From Frondihabitans australicus (GTDB lineage Bacteria; Actinomycetota; Actinomycetes; Actinomycetales; Microbacteriaceae): DNA of 64,000 nt. The DNA lies in NCBI RefSeq assembly GCF_003634555.1, contig NZ_RBKS01000001.1:62001-126000 (forward strand). Direction: 5' to 3'. The notes below the pieces were generated by a model. The model saw only the letters and a list, made by a program, of their open reading frames with translations, had not been told where the DNA came from and ran no database searches. Both the position numbers and the translations under genes were made by a program. Below, piece by piece: positions 44,331 through 53,753 of this stretch; position 1 is the first letter of the stretch; every line of letters begins with the position of its first letter.

Positions 44331-45458
44331 ATGACCCTGAGAGAGCCCGACACGATCGACGAGACCCGCGCCGAGGCCGAGCGTCTCGCCGCTCTCGACA
44401 CGGCGATCACGCCGCGTCGACGCTCCATCTCGGCGAACCTCTGGTTCGTCCGCCCCATCGTGCTCACGATCATCAACCTGTTCGTGTTCGTGCTGATCGC
44501 GTTCTTCCTCGTGAAGCTGATCCCCGGCAACCCGCTCGTCTCGGCGTCGGGCGGCCGGCTCTCGGGCAAGGCGCTCGAGAAGGCGATGGCCACCTACGGC
44601 CTGAACGACCCGTGGTACGTGCAGCTCGGCACCTACCTGAAGCAGCTCGCTCACTTCGACCTCGGCACGTCGATCGCGTCGGGCCGCCCCGTGGCTCAGG
44701 ACTTCGCCACCCGGATCCCGTCCACCCTCGAGTTCGTGCTCTTCGGCCTGCTGTTCGCCTGCCTGTTCTCGCTCGCGGTGTCGTACTTCATCGTCACTCA
44801 CCGCCAGAACCGCGTCTCGAAGATCCTCGCCTCCTACGCCCGCTCGGCCGGCGCCCTGCCCGAGTACGTCATCGGCATCGCGTTCCTCTTCATCTTCTAC
44901 GCCGAGCTGCACTGGGCTCCCGCCCCGTCGGGCCGTCTCGACCCGATCCTGATCCAGCCGAAGCAGGTCACCGGCTTCCCGATGCTCGACTCGATCATCG
45001 CGGGCAACACGGCCGACCTGCAGTCGTACGCGGCGCACCTCGTGCTGCCGGTCATCGTCATGGTGCTCGCCGACTCGCCGATCCTGATCAAGATGCTCAT
45101 CCTCAGCCTCGACGACGCCATCGACGACCCCGCCACCAAGTTCCGTGTGGCCTCAGGAGCCAGCCGACGCACCGTCCTCCTGAGCGTCTACCGGCGTGCG
45201 GCCCCGAGCGCGGTGGCCACCCTCGGCATGCTCTTCGGAATCCTGATCGGCGGCGCGGTCGTGCTGGAGTCGCTGTTCAGCCTCGGCGGCCTCGGGCAGT
45301 ACGCCGTCGACGCGGTGAACTCGTCGGACGTCTTCGCGCTCCGGTCGTTCCTGGTGGTCGTCGCCGCGATGTGTCTCGCCATCTACCTGATCACGGACAT
45401 CGTCACGATGCTCCTCGACTCCAGGCGCCGCACCGGCGTCGCCGGGAAGGACGCCTGA
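44331..45458 (+). CDS. Dipeptide/oligopeptide-type ABC transporter permease (DppB-like)
   Basis: A 375-residue permease with six hydrophobic segments. After a 30-residue basic N terminus, TIINLFVFVLIAFFLVKLIPGNPL is TM1 with its following loop, and the EAA coupling region lies near residues 268-290 (KFRVASGASRRTVLLSVYRRAAPS). It forms the membrane channel with the DppC-like protein next, coupled by ATGA. The operon runs on to two monooxygenase genes, so it probably imports their substrate. Substrate class (peptide-like or aminopolycarboxylate-like) is inferred from the family. Confidence 0.85.
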   Translation: MTLREPDTIDETRAEAERLAALDTAITPRRRSISANLWFVRPIVLTIINLFVFVLIAFFLVKLIPGNPLVSASGGRLSGKALEKAMATYGLNDPWYVQLGTYLKQLAHFDLGTSIASGRPVAQDFATRIPSTLEFVLFGLLFACLFSLAVSYFIVTHRQNRVSKILASYARSAGALPEYVIGIAFLFIFYAELHWAPAPSGRLDPILIQPKQVTGFPMLDSIIAGNTADLQSYAAHLVLPVIVMVLADSPILIKMLILSLDDAIDDPATKFRVASGASRRTVLLSVYRRAAPSAVATLGMLFGILIGGAVVLESLFSLGGLGQYAVDAVNSSDVFALRSFLVVVAAMCLAIYLITDIVTMLLDSRRRTGVAGKDA

Positions 45459-46357
45459 TGTCGCTCGACACCCCCGTCGCCGTCACCACCGACGAGCCGC
45501 TGCTCCAGGCGCCCACCGCCACGCGACCGAGGAAGGAGAGCCGGGCGGGCTTCTACTGGCGCCTCGTGCCGTTCGCCATCGTGATCCTGCTGGCCATCAT
45601 CGGCCCGCTCCTCGCCAACCACCCGGCGACGAGCGTCGTCGGCGACCAGTCGGTCGCCCCGAGCGGCAAGTTCTGGTTCGGCACCGACGCCAACGGCCTC
45701 GACGTCTACTCGCGCGTCATGACGGCGTTCCGCCTCGACGTGATCATCGCCCTCAGCGTCACGGTGATCGCGACCGTCGGCGCCATGGCGATCGGCCTCG
45801 TCTCGGGCATGTACCAGTCGAACCGCTCGGCGCTCGGCCTCCTCGCCCGGCTGCTCGGCCGTGCCGTCGACCTGGTGCAGTCGATCCCGGTCATGATCGC
45901 CGGCCTCGTGCTCGTGTCGTTCTTCGGCCGCAACGCCGTGGTCATCACGCTCACGCTCGGAATCGTGCTCATCCCGTTCCAGGCGCGCCTCATGCGCACC
46001 GAGGTGCTGCGGACGCGCACCGACGGGTACGTCGACGCGGCGCGCATGTCGGGGGAGTCGGAGTTCCGCCTGCTCCTGCGCCATGTGCTGCCCAACTCGT
46101 TCCGGCCGACCCTCGAGAACACGTCGTCGATCTTCGCGATGGGCATCATCTTCTGCGCCGCCCTCGGGTTCCTCGGCGTCGGCATCCCGACGCCCGCCGC
46201 CGAGTGGGGCACCATGCTCGCGGCCGGCGCTCCGGACGCCGCGGTCGGCCGCTGGTGGTCGGTCGCCTTCCCCGCCGCCGCGCTCGCCTTCTCGGTCTGG
46301 GCCTCGTCGGTCGTCGTCGCCGCGTTCGTCGGCCGCGGTCGCCGCCGGAGCCGCTGA
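45458..46357 (+). CDS. Dipeptide/oligopeptide-type ABC transporter permease (DppC-like)
   Basis: A 299-residue permease. RLVPFAIVILLAIIGPLL is TM1; WFGTDANGLDVYSRV (residues about 71-85) is a hallmark of the DppC/OppC family; the EAA loop DGYVDAARMSGESEFRLLLRHVLPNS is near residues 183-208. About six hydrophobic segments. Its ATG overlaps the TGA of the previous permease. It heterodimerises with that protein and is driven by the two ATPases. Confidence 0.87.
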   Translation: MSLDTPVAVTTDEPLLQAPTATRPRKESRAGFYWRLVPFAIVILLAIIGPLLANHPATSVVGDQSVAPSGKFWFGTDANGLDVYSRVMTAFRLDVIIALSVTVIATVGAMAIGLVSGMYQSNRSALGLLARLLGRAVDLVQSIPVMIAGLVLVSFFGRNAVVITLTLGIVLIPFQARLMRTEVLRTRTDGYVDAARMSGESEFRLLLRHVLPNSFRPTLENTSSIFAMGIIFCAALGFLGVGIPTPAAEWGTMLAAGAPDAAVGRWWSVAFPAAALAFSVWASSVVVAAFVGRGRRRSR

Positions 46358-46442
46358 CGCCGGCGCCGACGCCGACGCGCCAGTCCCACTGATCCTGCTC
46401 CACTCCCTCCTCCCTCCCCGCACCCACAGGAGTACTACCCAC

Positions 46443-48065
46443 ATGACAAAACGCACCAGGCTCCTCGCCATCGTGGCCGTCGCCGCGGCCGGCGCTCTCG
46501 GCCTCGCCGGCTGCAGCTCCGGCTCGAGCTCGTCGTCGTCGAGCAGCACCTTCGTCGAGGTCACCGCGGCCCAGCCGCAGAGCTTCTCGTACGAGACCAG
46601 CGCCACCGGCTACGAGGCGGCCGAGTTCTTCATGAACACCGGCGCCACCCTGATCCGCAACAAGTACGTGGCGGGCACCGGCGGCCAGTCGGCTCACGAG
46701 GACTACAACGACTTCACCGGCGTGCTCGCGAAGAGCTACGACGTCTCGTCGGACGGCCTCACCTACACGTTCCACCTCGACACGAAGGCGCGCAGCAACT
46801 ACGGCGACAAGCTGACCGCCGACGACGTCATCTGGACCATGCAGCGCAAGTTCGCCGTCTCGACCTCGATCGTGCCCTTCATCAGCGCCCCGTTCATCAC
46901 CTCGGCGACGCAGTTCAAGAAGGTCGACGACTCGACCGTCACCCTGACGGTGGCGAAGGCCAGCTACGGCTACACGGCGCTGTCGCTGCTCGCGAACGTC
47001 GGCTACAACATCTACGACGCCGACGTGCTCAAGAAGCACACCACCTCGTCGGACCCCTGGGCCGTCAAGTGGTCGGGCACCCACGCCAACTTCGGCTTCG
47101 GCGCGTACAAGCTCACCAGCTACACGCCCGGTGAGCAGATGGTCTACGACGCGAACCCGTACTACCCGCTCGGCGAGCCCAAGGTGAAGCGCATCGTGCA
47201 GCGCGAGGTGGCCGACGCCGGTCAGCGCTCGAACCTCGTCAAGTCGGGCGACGCGCAGATCGCCACGCAGCTCCGCCCGGCCGACCAGATCTCGCTGCAG
47301 AAGTCGAAGTCCGCGCAGATCTTCACCGTGCCGACCAACGCCTACGTCTACATGCCGCTGCTCACCTCGAAGGGCACCTTCAAGGACGTCAACGTGCGCA
47401 AGGCCCTGGCCTACGCGATCCCCTACGACAAGATCAACAGCAACGTCTACCACGGCCGCGCCACGTCGATCTCGACGATCCTGTCGGACAAGGACCCCGG
47501 CTTCGACGGCGACGGCCTCACCGCCAACTCGACCGACATCGCGAAGGCGAAGTCGATCCTGTCGGCCGCCGGCTACACCTCTCCGGTCAAGTTCACGCTG
47601 ACGGTCAACAACTCGGTGCCCGACCTCATGGAGGCGGCCGTCCAGATCCAGACCGCCGTCAAGGCCGCAGGATTCGACGTCACCATCAACGCCGTGAACT
47701 CCGCCGCGTTCCAGACCGGTCTCGCCGACAAGTCCTTCGAGGCGTCGATCCAGCGCGACTACGCGGTCGTCCAGTCGCCGCCCTACGTGCTGTCGCTCTT
47801 CTACACGCCGAAGTCGGTCATCAACTGGCCCGACTTCACCAGCTCCGAGCTGATGAGCGACATCGCCGCGGGCAACGCAGCCGGTGACCCCACGGGTGCC
47901 GCCGCCGGCAAGGAGTGGAACGCCGCGCAGAAGGTGCTCCAGAGCCAGATGCCGACGATCTACATCAACTACGTCCAGCCGCTGAACGCCTTCGCCACCA
48001 ACGTGAAGGGCTACGTGTTCCGGTCGGACAACGTCATCGACTACTCGCAGCTCAGCCTGAAGTAG
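46443..48065 (+). CDS. Solute-binding lipoprotein (family 5) of the ABC importer
   Basis: A 540-residue extracytoplasmic binding protein. The lipobox LAGC ends at Cys24 after a basic/hydrophobic signal, followed by a Ser/Gly-rich linker. Family 5 features are YTFHLDTKARSNYGDKLTADDVIWTMQRKFA and KDVNVRKALAYAIPYDKIN. It captures the substrate and delivers it to the permeases. The gene is in an unbroken operon and is followed by a hairpin that may raise its mRNA relative to the downstream genes. Confidence 0.87.
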   Translation: MTKRTRLLAIVAVAAAGALGLAGCSSGSSSSSSSSTFVEVTAAQPQSFSYETSATGYEAAEFFMNTGATLIRNKYVAGTGGQSAHEDYNDFTGVLAKSYDVSSDGLTYTFHLDTKARSNYGDKLTADDVIWTMQRKFAVSTSIVPFISAPFITSATQFKKVDDSTVTLTVAKASYGYTALSLLANVGYNIYDADVLKKHTTSSDPWAVKWSGTHANFGFGAYKLTSYTPGEQMVYDANPYYPLGEPKVKRIVQREVADAGQRSNLVKSGDAQIATQLRPADQISLQKSKSAQIFTVPTNAYVYMPLLTSKGTFKDVNVRKALAYAIPYDKINSNVYHGRATSISTILSDKDPGFDGDGLTANSTDIAKAKSILSAAGYTSPVKFTLTVNNSVPDLMEAAVQIQTAVKAAGFDVTINAVNSAAFQTGLADKSFEASIQRDYAVVQSPPYVLSLFYTPKSVINWPDFTSSELMSDIAAGNAAGDPTGAAAGKEWNAAQKVLQSQMPTIYINYVQPLNAFATNVKGYVFRSDNVIDYSQLSLK

Positions 48066-48078
48066 TCCGCACCACCCC

Positions 48079-48108
48079 GGGCCGGCGGTGCTGATCCGCC
48101 GCCGGCCC
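48079..48108 (+). terminator. Intra-operon hairpin after the binding-protein gene
   Basis: GGGCCGGCGG (48079-48088) pairs perfectly with CCGCCGGCCC (48099-48108). It begins 13 bases after the stop and is not followed by T residues. Such stem-loops after binding-protein genes often stabilise the upstream mRNA or partly terminate, giving excess binding protein; this role is inferred. Confidence 0.5.
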
Positions 48109-48152
48109 GGCCCCTTCCACTTCTGTCACAGCCGTCTCAGCCGGAGGACCCC

Positions 48153-49016
48153 ATGCCAGACACCACCGACACCGCCCCCGTCCTGCGGGTCCGCGACCTG
48201 TCCGTCACCTACGGCACCAACGTCGCCGTCAAGCACGCGAACCTCGAGGTGCGCCCCGGTGAGCGCGTGGCGATCGTGGGAGAGTCAGGATCCGGCAAGA
48301 CCAGCCTCGGCAACGCCATCGCGGGCTTCCTCGACCTCGACGCCGGCCGCGTCGACGTCGACACCCTCGAGCTGCAGGGCACCGCGCTCGACCGCTCGGG
48401 GAGGGGCGCACCGCGCATCCCGCGACGCACTCCCGGCCTGTCGATGATCTTCCAGGACGCCATGTCGTCGCTCGACCCGGTCTGGACGATCGGCAGCCAG
48501 CTCACGGCCGTGCTCCGCGAGACCGAGAACGTGTCGCGGGCGCAGGCCAAGAAGGACGCCCTCGAGTGGCTGCGCCGGGTCGGAATCACCGACCCCGAGC
48601 GGGTCATGCACGCCAAGCCGGGCGAGCTGTCGGGCGGCATGCGCCAGCGCGTCATGATGGCCATCGCGCTGTCGTCGAAGCCGGCGCTCCTCATCGCCGA
48701 CGAGCCGACGAGCGCCCTGGACGCCTCTCTCGCCGTCGGCGCGATGAAGCTGATGGTCGAACTCGCCGAGCGCGAGGGCACGGCCGTGCTGATGATCACC
48801 CACGACATCGAGCTGTGCCGCAAGTTCACCGACTTCGTGATCGTGATGTACCACGGCGAGATCGTCGAGCAGATCTCCTCCAGTGAATTGAGTAACGCCA
48901 AAGACCCGTACACGCGCGGGCTCCTCGAGTGCGTGCCGACGCTCGCCTCCGCCCGGCTCGACGAGCTGCCCACGCTCGAGTCCGTCCGCGCCCGCCTCGA
49001 AGGGACCGCAGCATGA
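48153..49016 (+). CDS. ABC transporter ATPase (DppD-like)
   Basis: A 287-residue ATPase: Walker A GESGSGKTS at residues 43-51, LSGGMRQR signature, Walker B LLIADEPTSALD and H-loop ITHD. FQDAMSSLDPVWTIGSQL after the Q-loop is characteristic of peptide/nickel-type ATPases. The C-terminal DPYTRGLLECVPTL tail is present but lacks the iron-sulfur Cys cluster seen in some DppD proteins. Start and stop are tightly linked to the next ATPase (ATGA). It energises the importer. Confidence 0.87.
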   Translation: MPDTTDTAPVLRVRDLSVTYGTNVAVKHANLEVRPGERVAIVGESGSGKTSLGNAIAGFLDLDAGRVDVDTLELQGTALDRSGRGAPRIPRRTPGLSMIFQDAMSSLDPVWTIGSQLTAVLRETENVSRAQAKKDALEWLRRVGITDPERVMHAKPGELSGGMRQRVMMAIALSSKPALLIADEPTSALDASLAVGAMKLMVELAEREGTAVLMITHDIELCRKFTDFVIVMYHGEIVEQISSSELSNAKDPYTRGLLECVPTLASARLDELPTLESVRARLEGTAA

Positions 49017-49834
49017 GCGCCTCCACCCCCACCACCGCGACCGGCTCGACCGCCGTGGCCCGCGGCGTCCGCATCGAGGCGCACGAGGTCCGCAAGAGCT
49101 ACGGCCGCAAGACCGCCGTCGAGGGCGTCTCGTTCGTCCTCGCGCCGGGTGAGCGCGTCGGCATCGTCGGCGAGTCGGGATCCGGCAAGTCGACGATGGC
49201 GAAGATCATCACCGGCCTCGAGAAGTCGTCCGCCGGCAGCATCACCGTCGACGGCCGCGAGCTGAACGACCTCATGTCGTCGCGTCAGGGTCAGCTCGAG
49301 TACCGCCGCCGAGTGCAGCTGGTGGCCCAGGACACCACCTCGACCTTCGACCCCCGGCACAGGATCCGAGAGTCCCTCCGAATCCCGGCACAGATCCTCG
49401 GCGGCCACGACGTCGCCGGGGCCGACGCCGCCATCGCCGAGATCACCGCCGAGCTCGGCATCGAGCCCGCCTGGGTCGACCGCTACCCCGGTGAGCTCTC
49501 CGGCGGCCAGCGTCAGCGCATGTCGATCGCCCGGGCCCTCATCGTCCGGCCCGACCTCGTCGTCTGCGACGAGGCGGTCTCCGCCCTCGACGTGTCGGTC
49601 CAGGGCGTCGTGCTCAACCTGTTGAAGCGCTATTCCGTCGAGCACGGCGCAGGCCTCATGTTCGTCTCGCACGGCCTGCCCGCCACGGCGTTCATCACAC
49701 GGGAGCTCGTCGTTATGAACGCCGGCCGGGTCGTCGAGACGGGCCGCACTCTCGAGCTCCTGGAACGCCCCTCCCACCCCTACACGCAGAAGCTCGTCGG
49801 CGCCTACGAGGACGCCGACGAGACCGCCGCCTGA
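49013..49834 (+). CDS. ABC transporter ATPase (DppF-like)
   Basis: A 273-residue second ATPase: Walker A GESGSGKST at residues 53-61, LSGGQRQR signature and Walker B VVCDEAVSALD (DEA rather than DEP, common in DppF). VAQDTTSTFDPRHRIRESL after the Q-loop and PSHPYTQKLVGAYED near the end are typical. It pairs with the DppD-like ATPase. The monooxygenase gene follows after a 117-base gap. Confidence 0.87.
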   Translation: MSASTPTTATGSTAVARGVRIEAHEVRKSYGRKTAVEGVSFVLAPGERVGIVGESGSGKSTMAKIITGLEKSSAGSITVDGRELNDLMSSRQGQLEYRRRVQLVAQDTTSTFDPRHRIRESLRIPAQILGGHDVAGADAAIAEITAELGIEPAWVDRYPGELSGGQRQRMSIARALIVRPDLVVCDEAVSALDVSVQGVVLNLLKRYSVEHGAGLMFVSHGLPATAFITRELVVMNAGRVVETGRTLELLERPSHPYTQKLVGAYEDADETAA

Positions 49835-49951
49835 GTCCTCCCCACCACCGCACCCTCCCCACCGGCGCCCGCACGGCGACGTCGGCACGGCACCCCCATG
49901 CCTCGGCCGACACGCGCGCGGCGCACCAGCACCACCAGAGAAAGGCTCCAC

Positions 49952-51286
49952 ATGTTCCACCTCGGATGGTTCCTCGGCTCCGGATTCGGAATCCAGCCCT
50001 GGAGCGCCACGAACGGCGACGGCCCCTGGGCCGGCAGCAACGTCCACGACTGGATGAAGCCCGACATCTACATCGACCTCGCCAAGAACCTCGAGCGCGC
50101 AGGATTCGACTACATCCTCATCGAGGACACCGCGATGGTCGAGGACTCGTACCAGCAGTCGGCCGAGACGTCGCTGCGCCGCGGGTTCATGGCGCCCAAG
50201 AACGACCCGATGCCGCTCGTGCCGCTGATGACCCGCGCGACGAATCACATCGGCGTGATCCCCACCGTCTCGACCATCCAGTACCCGCCGTACCTCGCGG
50301 CCCGCCTGTACACGACGCTCGACCACCTGACCAAGGGGCGCGTCGGCATGAACGTCGTCACCAGTGTCACCGACCGCGTAGCGCAGAACTTCGGCTACGA
50401 CCGCCACCTCGACCACGACGAGCGCTACACGATGGCGATGGAGTGGATCGACGTCGTCAAGCAGCTGCAGGGGTCGTGGGAGGAGGGCGCCGTCGTCGCC
50501 GATCCCGAGGCCGGAATCTACGCCGACCACACGAAGGTGCACCCCATCGACTTCGAGGGCGAGTACTTCAAGTCGCGCGGGCCGCTCAACACGATCCCCG
50601 GCCCGCAGCGCCTCGTGCCCGTCTGCTCGGCCGGCTCGTCGATGCCCGGTCGCCGCCTCGCGGCCCGGTACGACGACACGATGATCGCCCAGCTGCCCGA
50701 CGGCCCCTCGGCGCGGAAGTACCGCGACGACATGCGCGCCCTCGTCGCCGAGGAGGGCCGCAACCCCGACGACGTGAAGTTCATGTTCATCGCGACGCCG
50801 ACGATCGCCGCCACCGACGCGGAGGCCGTCGAGAAGGCGGCCGCGGCCAAGGAGTGGAAGAAGTCCGACAAGGCGGTCGAGTACAACCTCTGGAACATGT
50901 CGTACACCTCCGGCGGTCGCATCGACTTCGGCGGCATCGACCCCGACACCAAGGTCAAGGACATCGACCTGTCGAAGCAGAACGGCGAGCACACCTCGAT
51001 CGCCAACCTCTTCGGCGGCCGGGAGGAGCAGACGCTCCGCGAGGTCGTGTCGACGTCGTTCCAGATCGGCGACATGGGCCTCGTCGGCTCGCCCGACACC
51101 GTGGCCGCCAAGATGGGCGACCTGATGGACGAGATCGGCGGCGACGGGTTCCTCTTCTACCTGCCGACCACCCGCTACAACATGGCGATGGTCGCCGACG
51201 GCCTCGCCCCCGCCCTGAAGCGCCGCGGCCTCACCCGCGAGAGCTACACCGGCGGCACCCTCCGCGACAACCTTCTGCAGTTCTGA
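49952..51286 (+). CDS. Flavin-dependent monooxygenase, NtaA/SnaA/DszA group (copy 1)
   Basis: A 444-residue luciferase-like monooxygenase. MFHLGWFLGSGFG, ERAGFDYILIEDTA, TVSTIQYPPYLAARLYTTLDHLTKGRVGMNVVTS and the YFKSRGPLNTIPGPQR insertion match the FMNH2-dependent NtaA/SnaA/DszA group (nitrilotriacetate, pristinamycin and dibenzothiophene-sulfone monooxygenases). The family oxidises C-N or C-S bonds with O2 and reduced flavin from a partner reductase; no reductase gene is in the window. It is nearly colinear with the next gene. AAAGG precedes ATG 49952. Confidence 0.87.
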   Translation: MFHLGWFLGSGFGIQPWSATNGDGPWAGSNVHDWMKPDIYIDLAKNLERAGFDYILIEDTAMVEDSYQQSAETSLRRGFMAPKNDPMPLVPLMTRATNHIGVIPTVSTIQYPPYLAARLYTTLDHLTKGRVGMNVVTSVTDRVAQNFGYDRHLDHDERYTMAMEWIDVVKQLQGSWEEGAVVADPEAGIYADHTKVHPIDFEGEYFKSRGPLNTIPGPQRLVPVCSAGSSMPGRRLAARYDDTMIAQLPDGPSARKYRDDMRALVAEEGRNPDDVKFMFIATPTIAATDAEAVEKAAAAKEWKKSDKAVEYNLWNMSYTSGGRIDFGGIDPDTKVKDIDLSKQNGEHTSIANLFGGREEQTLREVVSTSFQIGDMGLVGSPDTVAAKMGDLMDEIGGDGFLFYLPTTRYNMAMVADGLAPALKRRGLTRESYTGGTLRDNLLQF

Positions 51287-51312
51287 CCGCCCTCGATCAC
51301 AGGAGTACCACC

Positions 51313-52647
51313 ATGTTCCATCTCGCCTGGTTCCTCGGCGACGGCTACGGCATCCACCCGTGGAGCACCACCAACGGCGACGGCCCCTGGGTCGGCTCGA
51401 ACGCCTTCGACTGGACCGACCCCGACATCTACATCGACATGGCGACGAGCCTCGAGCGCGCAGGATTCGACTACATCCTGATCGAGGACACCGCGATGGT
51501 CGAGGACAGCTACAACGGCTCGGCCGACACGTCGCTGCGCCGAGGCTTCATGGCCCCGAAGAGCGACCCCATGCCGCTCGTGCCGATCATGACGCAGGCC
51601 ACGAAGCACATCGGCGTGATCCCGACGGTGTCGACGATCCAGTACCCGCCGTACCTCGCGGCTCGCCTCTACACGACGCTCGACCACCTCACCGGAGGCC
51701 GCGTCGGCATGAACGTCGTCACGAGCGTCACCGACCGCGTCGCGCAGAACTACGGCTACGACAAGCACCTCGACCACGACGAGCGCTACGCCATGGCGAT
51801 GGAGTGGACCGACGTCGTGCTCCAGCTGCAGGACTCGTGGAAGGACGGCGCCGTCATCGCCGACCCCGAGTCGGGCGTCTACGCCGACCACACGAAGGTG
51901 CAGCCGATCGACTTCGAGGGCAAGTACTTCAAGTCGCGCGGCCCGCTCAACACGATCCCCGGCCCCCAGCGCCAGCCTCCGATCTGCTCCGCAGGCTCGT
52001 CGGAGCCCGGCCGCGACCTGGCCGCGAGGTACGACGACACCATGATCTCGATGGTGCGCACAGGAGCCGAGGGACGCGCCTACCGAGACGACATGCGGGC
52101 TCGGGTCGCCGCCTACGGGCGCAACCCCGACGACGTGAAGTTCATGTTCCTCGCCACGCCCACCATCGCCGCCACCGATGACGAGGCCTGGGCGATGGTC
52201 GAGGCCGCCCGCGCCTACCGGGCCAGCGACAAGGGCATCGAGTACAACCTCTGGAACATGTCGTACACCTCGGGCGGCCGGATCGACTTCGGCGGCATCG
52301 ACCCCGACACGCTGATCCGCGACATCGACCTGACGAAGCAGAACGGCGAGAACACGTCGATCAAGAACCTGTTCGAAGGGCACGAGGACAAGACGCTGCG
52401 CGAGGTCGTCGCGACGTCGCACCAGGTCTCGGACATGGGCCTGTGGGGCTCGCCCGACACGGTCGCCGGCAAGATGGAGGACCTCATGGCCGAGATCGGC
52501 GGCGACGGCTTCCTGATCTACATGCCGACGACGCGCATGAACTTCGCGCTCGTGGCCGACGGCCTGGCCCCGGCGCTGCGTCGTCGCGGGCTGATCCGCG
52601 AGGAGTACACCGGCGGCACGCTGCGCGACAACCTGCGGGCGTTCTAG
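51313..52647 (+). CDS. Flavin-dependent monooxygenase, NtaA/SnaA/DszA group (copy 2)
   Basis: A second 444-residue paralogue, aligning with copy 1 from end to end without a gap and with roughly three quarters identical residues by eye, so the pair arose by tandem duplication. Differences cluster at the start (GDGYGIHP for GSGFGIQP) and around residues 30-50 and 200-300, which might alter substrate choice. AGGAG precedes ATG 51313. Being last in the importer operon, it probably acts on the imported compound or its first product. Confidence 0.87.
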   Translation: MFHLAWFLGDGYGIHPWSTTNGDGPWVGSNAFDWTDPDIYIDMATSLERAGFDYILIEDTAMVEDSYNGSADTSLRRGFMAPKSDPMPLVPIMTQATKHIGVIPTVSTIQYPPYLAARLYTTLDHLTGGRVGMNVVTSVTDRVAQNYGYDKHLDHDERYAMAMEWTDVVLQLQDSWKDGAVIADPESGVYADHTKVQPIDFEGKYFKSRGPLNTIPGPQRQPPICSAGSSEPGRDLAARYDDTMISMVRTGAEGRAYRDDMRARVAAYGRNPDDVKFMFLATPTIAATDDEAWAMVEAARAYRASDKGIEYNLWNMSYTSGGRIDFGGIDPDTLIRDIDLTKQNGENTSIKNLFEGHEDKTLREVVATSHQVSDMGLWGSPDTVAGKMEDLMAEIGGDGFLIYMPTTRMNFALVADGLAPALRRRGLIREEYTGGTLRDNLRAF

Positions 52648-52723
52648 CCGCCGTCGCCCCCCGACCCCCTGGGCAACAGGGGTGCGCCCCGACCCGTTCC
52701 CCCGCGGGCCGGGGCGCTGTCGT

Positions 52724-52957
52724 TCAGGTGGCGTCGGAGCGTCGCCGGAGGTGGCGCGAGATGCGGCCCAGCGCCTGGTTGATGAAGAAGCCGACCGCGC
52801 CCACCAGTGGCAGGAGGAGGACGATCGCCGACCAGATGACCTTGATCAGGGTGGGGCGCTCGCGACCTGCCCACACCACGATCAGGGCCGTGAGCTCGAG
52901 CACGGCGATGACCACGGCCGTGACAATCCGCTCGCTGCCGTAAGCGCTCTCGAACAT
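52724..52957 (-). CDS. Small membrane protein of PLDc_N type
   Basis: A 77-residue protein with two hydrophobic segments (RIVTAVVIAVLELTALIVVW and LIKVIWSAIVLLLPLVGAVGFF) and the PLVGAVGFFINQALGR ending of the short PLD-nuclease N-terminal family. It resembles the gene at 42795. It begins 14 bases after the stop of the secreted-protein gene upstream on the same strand and converges on the monooxygenase operon. Confidence 0.65.
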   Translation of the reverse strand: MFESAYGSERIVTAVVIAVLELTALIVVWAGRERPTLIKVIWSAIVLLLPLVGAVGFFINQALGRISRHLRRRSDAT

Positions 52958-52971
52958 GGTCGTCTCCGTTC

Positions 52972-53661
52972 TCAGCCGTACAGGCTGACGCTCGTGCCGC
53001 TGACGCGGATGCCGAAGGCGCCCGAGACGCCGCTGCCGATGTGGACCACGTCGGCCTTGTACGTCAGCTCCGCCCAGGCCGGGCCCGCGGAACTCTGAGT
53101 CGCGCGCTTCACCGAGGCGGACACGGAACAGCCACCGATGGTGTTGGCGCATCGGGCACTGCGCACGTCTCGGACTTTCGCCTTGCCTGATGAGCTCGTT
53201 TGGTAGTCGACGACGAACGACGCGTTGCTGAAGATGTCGCTGATGCTGATCTTGCAGTTCGTGTTCCAGCCGCCCGAACCCAAGCAGCCCGACTTCGAAC
53301 TCTCGATTGAGGGCGCACCATCGTCCGCGCCCTCCGTGGACATCGTTCGCCGCGAGCCGTCTGCGAAGACGTCGACGACACTGGCGCCGTCATCGGCCGA
53401 CGAGGACGAGACGGGGACAGCGTCAGGTCGCGCGGAATCAGGGATGGATCCGGCCTCGATCTTCGCGACGAGTGCGACCTGCGTCTGGGCGGGAACACCG
53501 AGCGCATCCATTCTCGCGTGGAGACCGGCTACCTGCTGCTGCGTGATCGCGACGGGTTCAGCGCTCGCCGGAGTCGCCCCGATGAGGCTGCAGGCGCCGA
53601 CGGCGAGCAGGGACGCCGCTGCGACGAGCGATCGACAGGCGGGCTGGGAACGGGGCGGCAT
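52972..53661 (-). CDS. Secreted protein of unknown function
   Basis: A 229-residue protein with a Sec signal (RSQPACRSL, hydrophobic stretch, TPASA cleavage near residue 34); VGAC could alternatively be a lipobox. The mature part starts with a helical QQQVAGLHARMDALGVP segment, then a Ser/Asp-rich linker and a Ser/Gly beta-rich C-terminal domain with four cysteines (GCLGSGGWNTNC, then RCANTIGGC). Codon use is less GC-rich than in the neighbours. AAGGAG precedes the ATG. Family not recognised. Confidence 0.65.
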   Translation of the reverse strand: MPPRSQPACRSLVAAASLLAVGACSLIGATPASAEPVAITQQQVAGLHARMDALGVPAQTQVALVAKIEAGSIPDSARPDAVPVSSSSADDGASVVDVFADGSRRTMSTEGADDGAPSIESSKSGCLGSGGWNTNCKISISDIFSNASFVVDYQTSSSGKAKVRDVRSARCANTIGGCSVSASVKRATQSSAGPAWAELTYKADVVHIGSGVSGAFGIRVSGTSVSLYG

Positions 53662-53713
53662 GGAAGGCTCCTTTGGCTTGCGCGACGCGAGGCCGAGCGG
53701 CCTCGTAAGGAGA

Positions 53714-53740
53714 ATGTCAAATCAGAGCCTGGTATGTCAA
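53714..53740 (-). promoter_or_regulatory. Two direct TTGACAT repeats upstream of the secreted-protein gene
   Basis: On the minus strand TTGACAT occurs at 53740-53734 and again at 53720-53714, 20 bases apart, about 53 and 73 bases before the start codon. Either may be a -35 element, or the pair may be a binding site. No clear -10 is spaced correctly. Confidence 0.4.
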
Positions 53741-53753
53741 TAATGATCCAGCG

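Noticed and set aside
49966-51312. Extension of the second monooxygenase frame back through copy 1, giving an 893-residue fusion
   Set aside because: The upstream part is an out-of-frame translation of copy 1; a Shine-Dalgarno and an ATG at 51313 restart the family N terminus.
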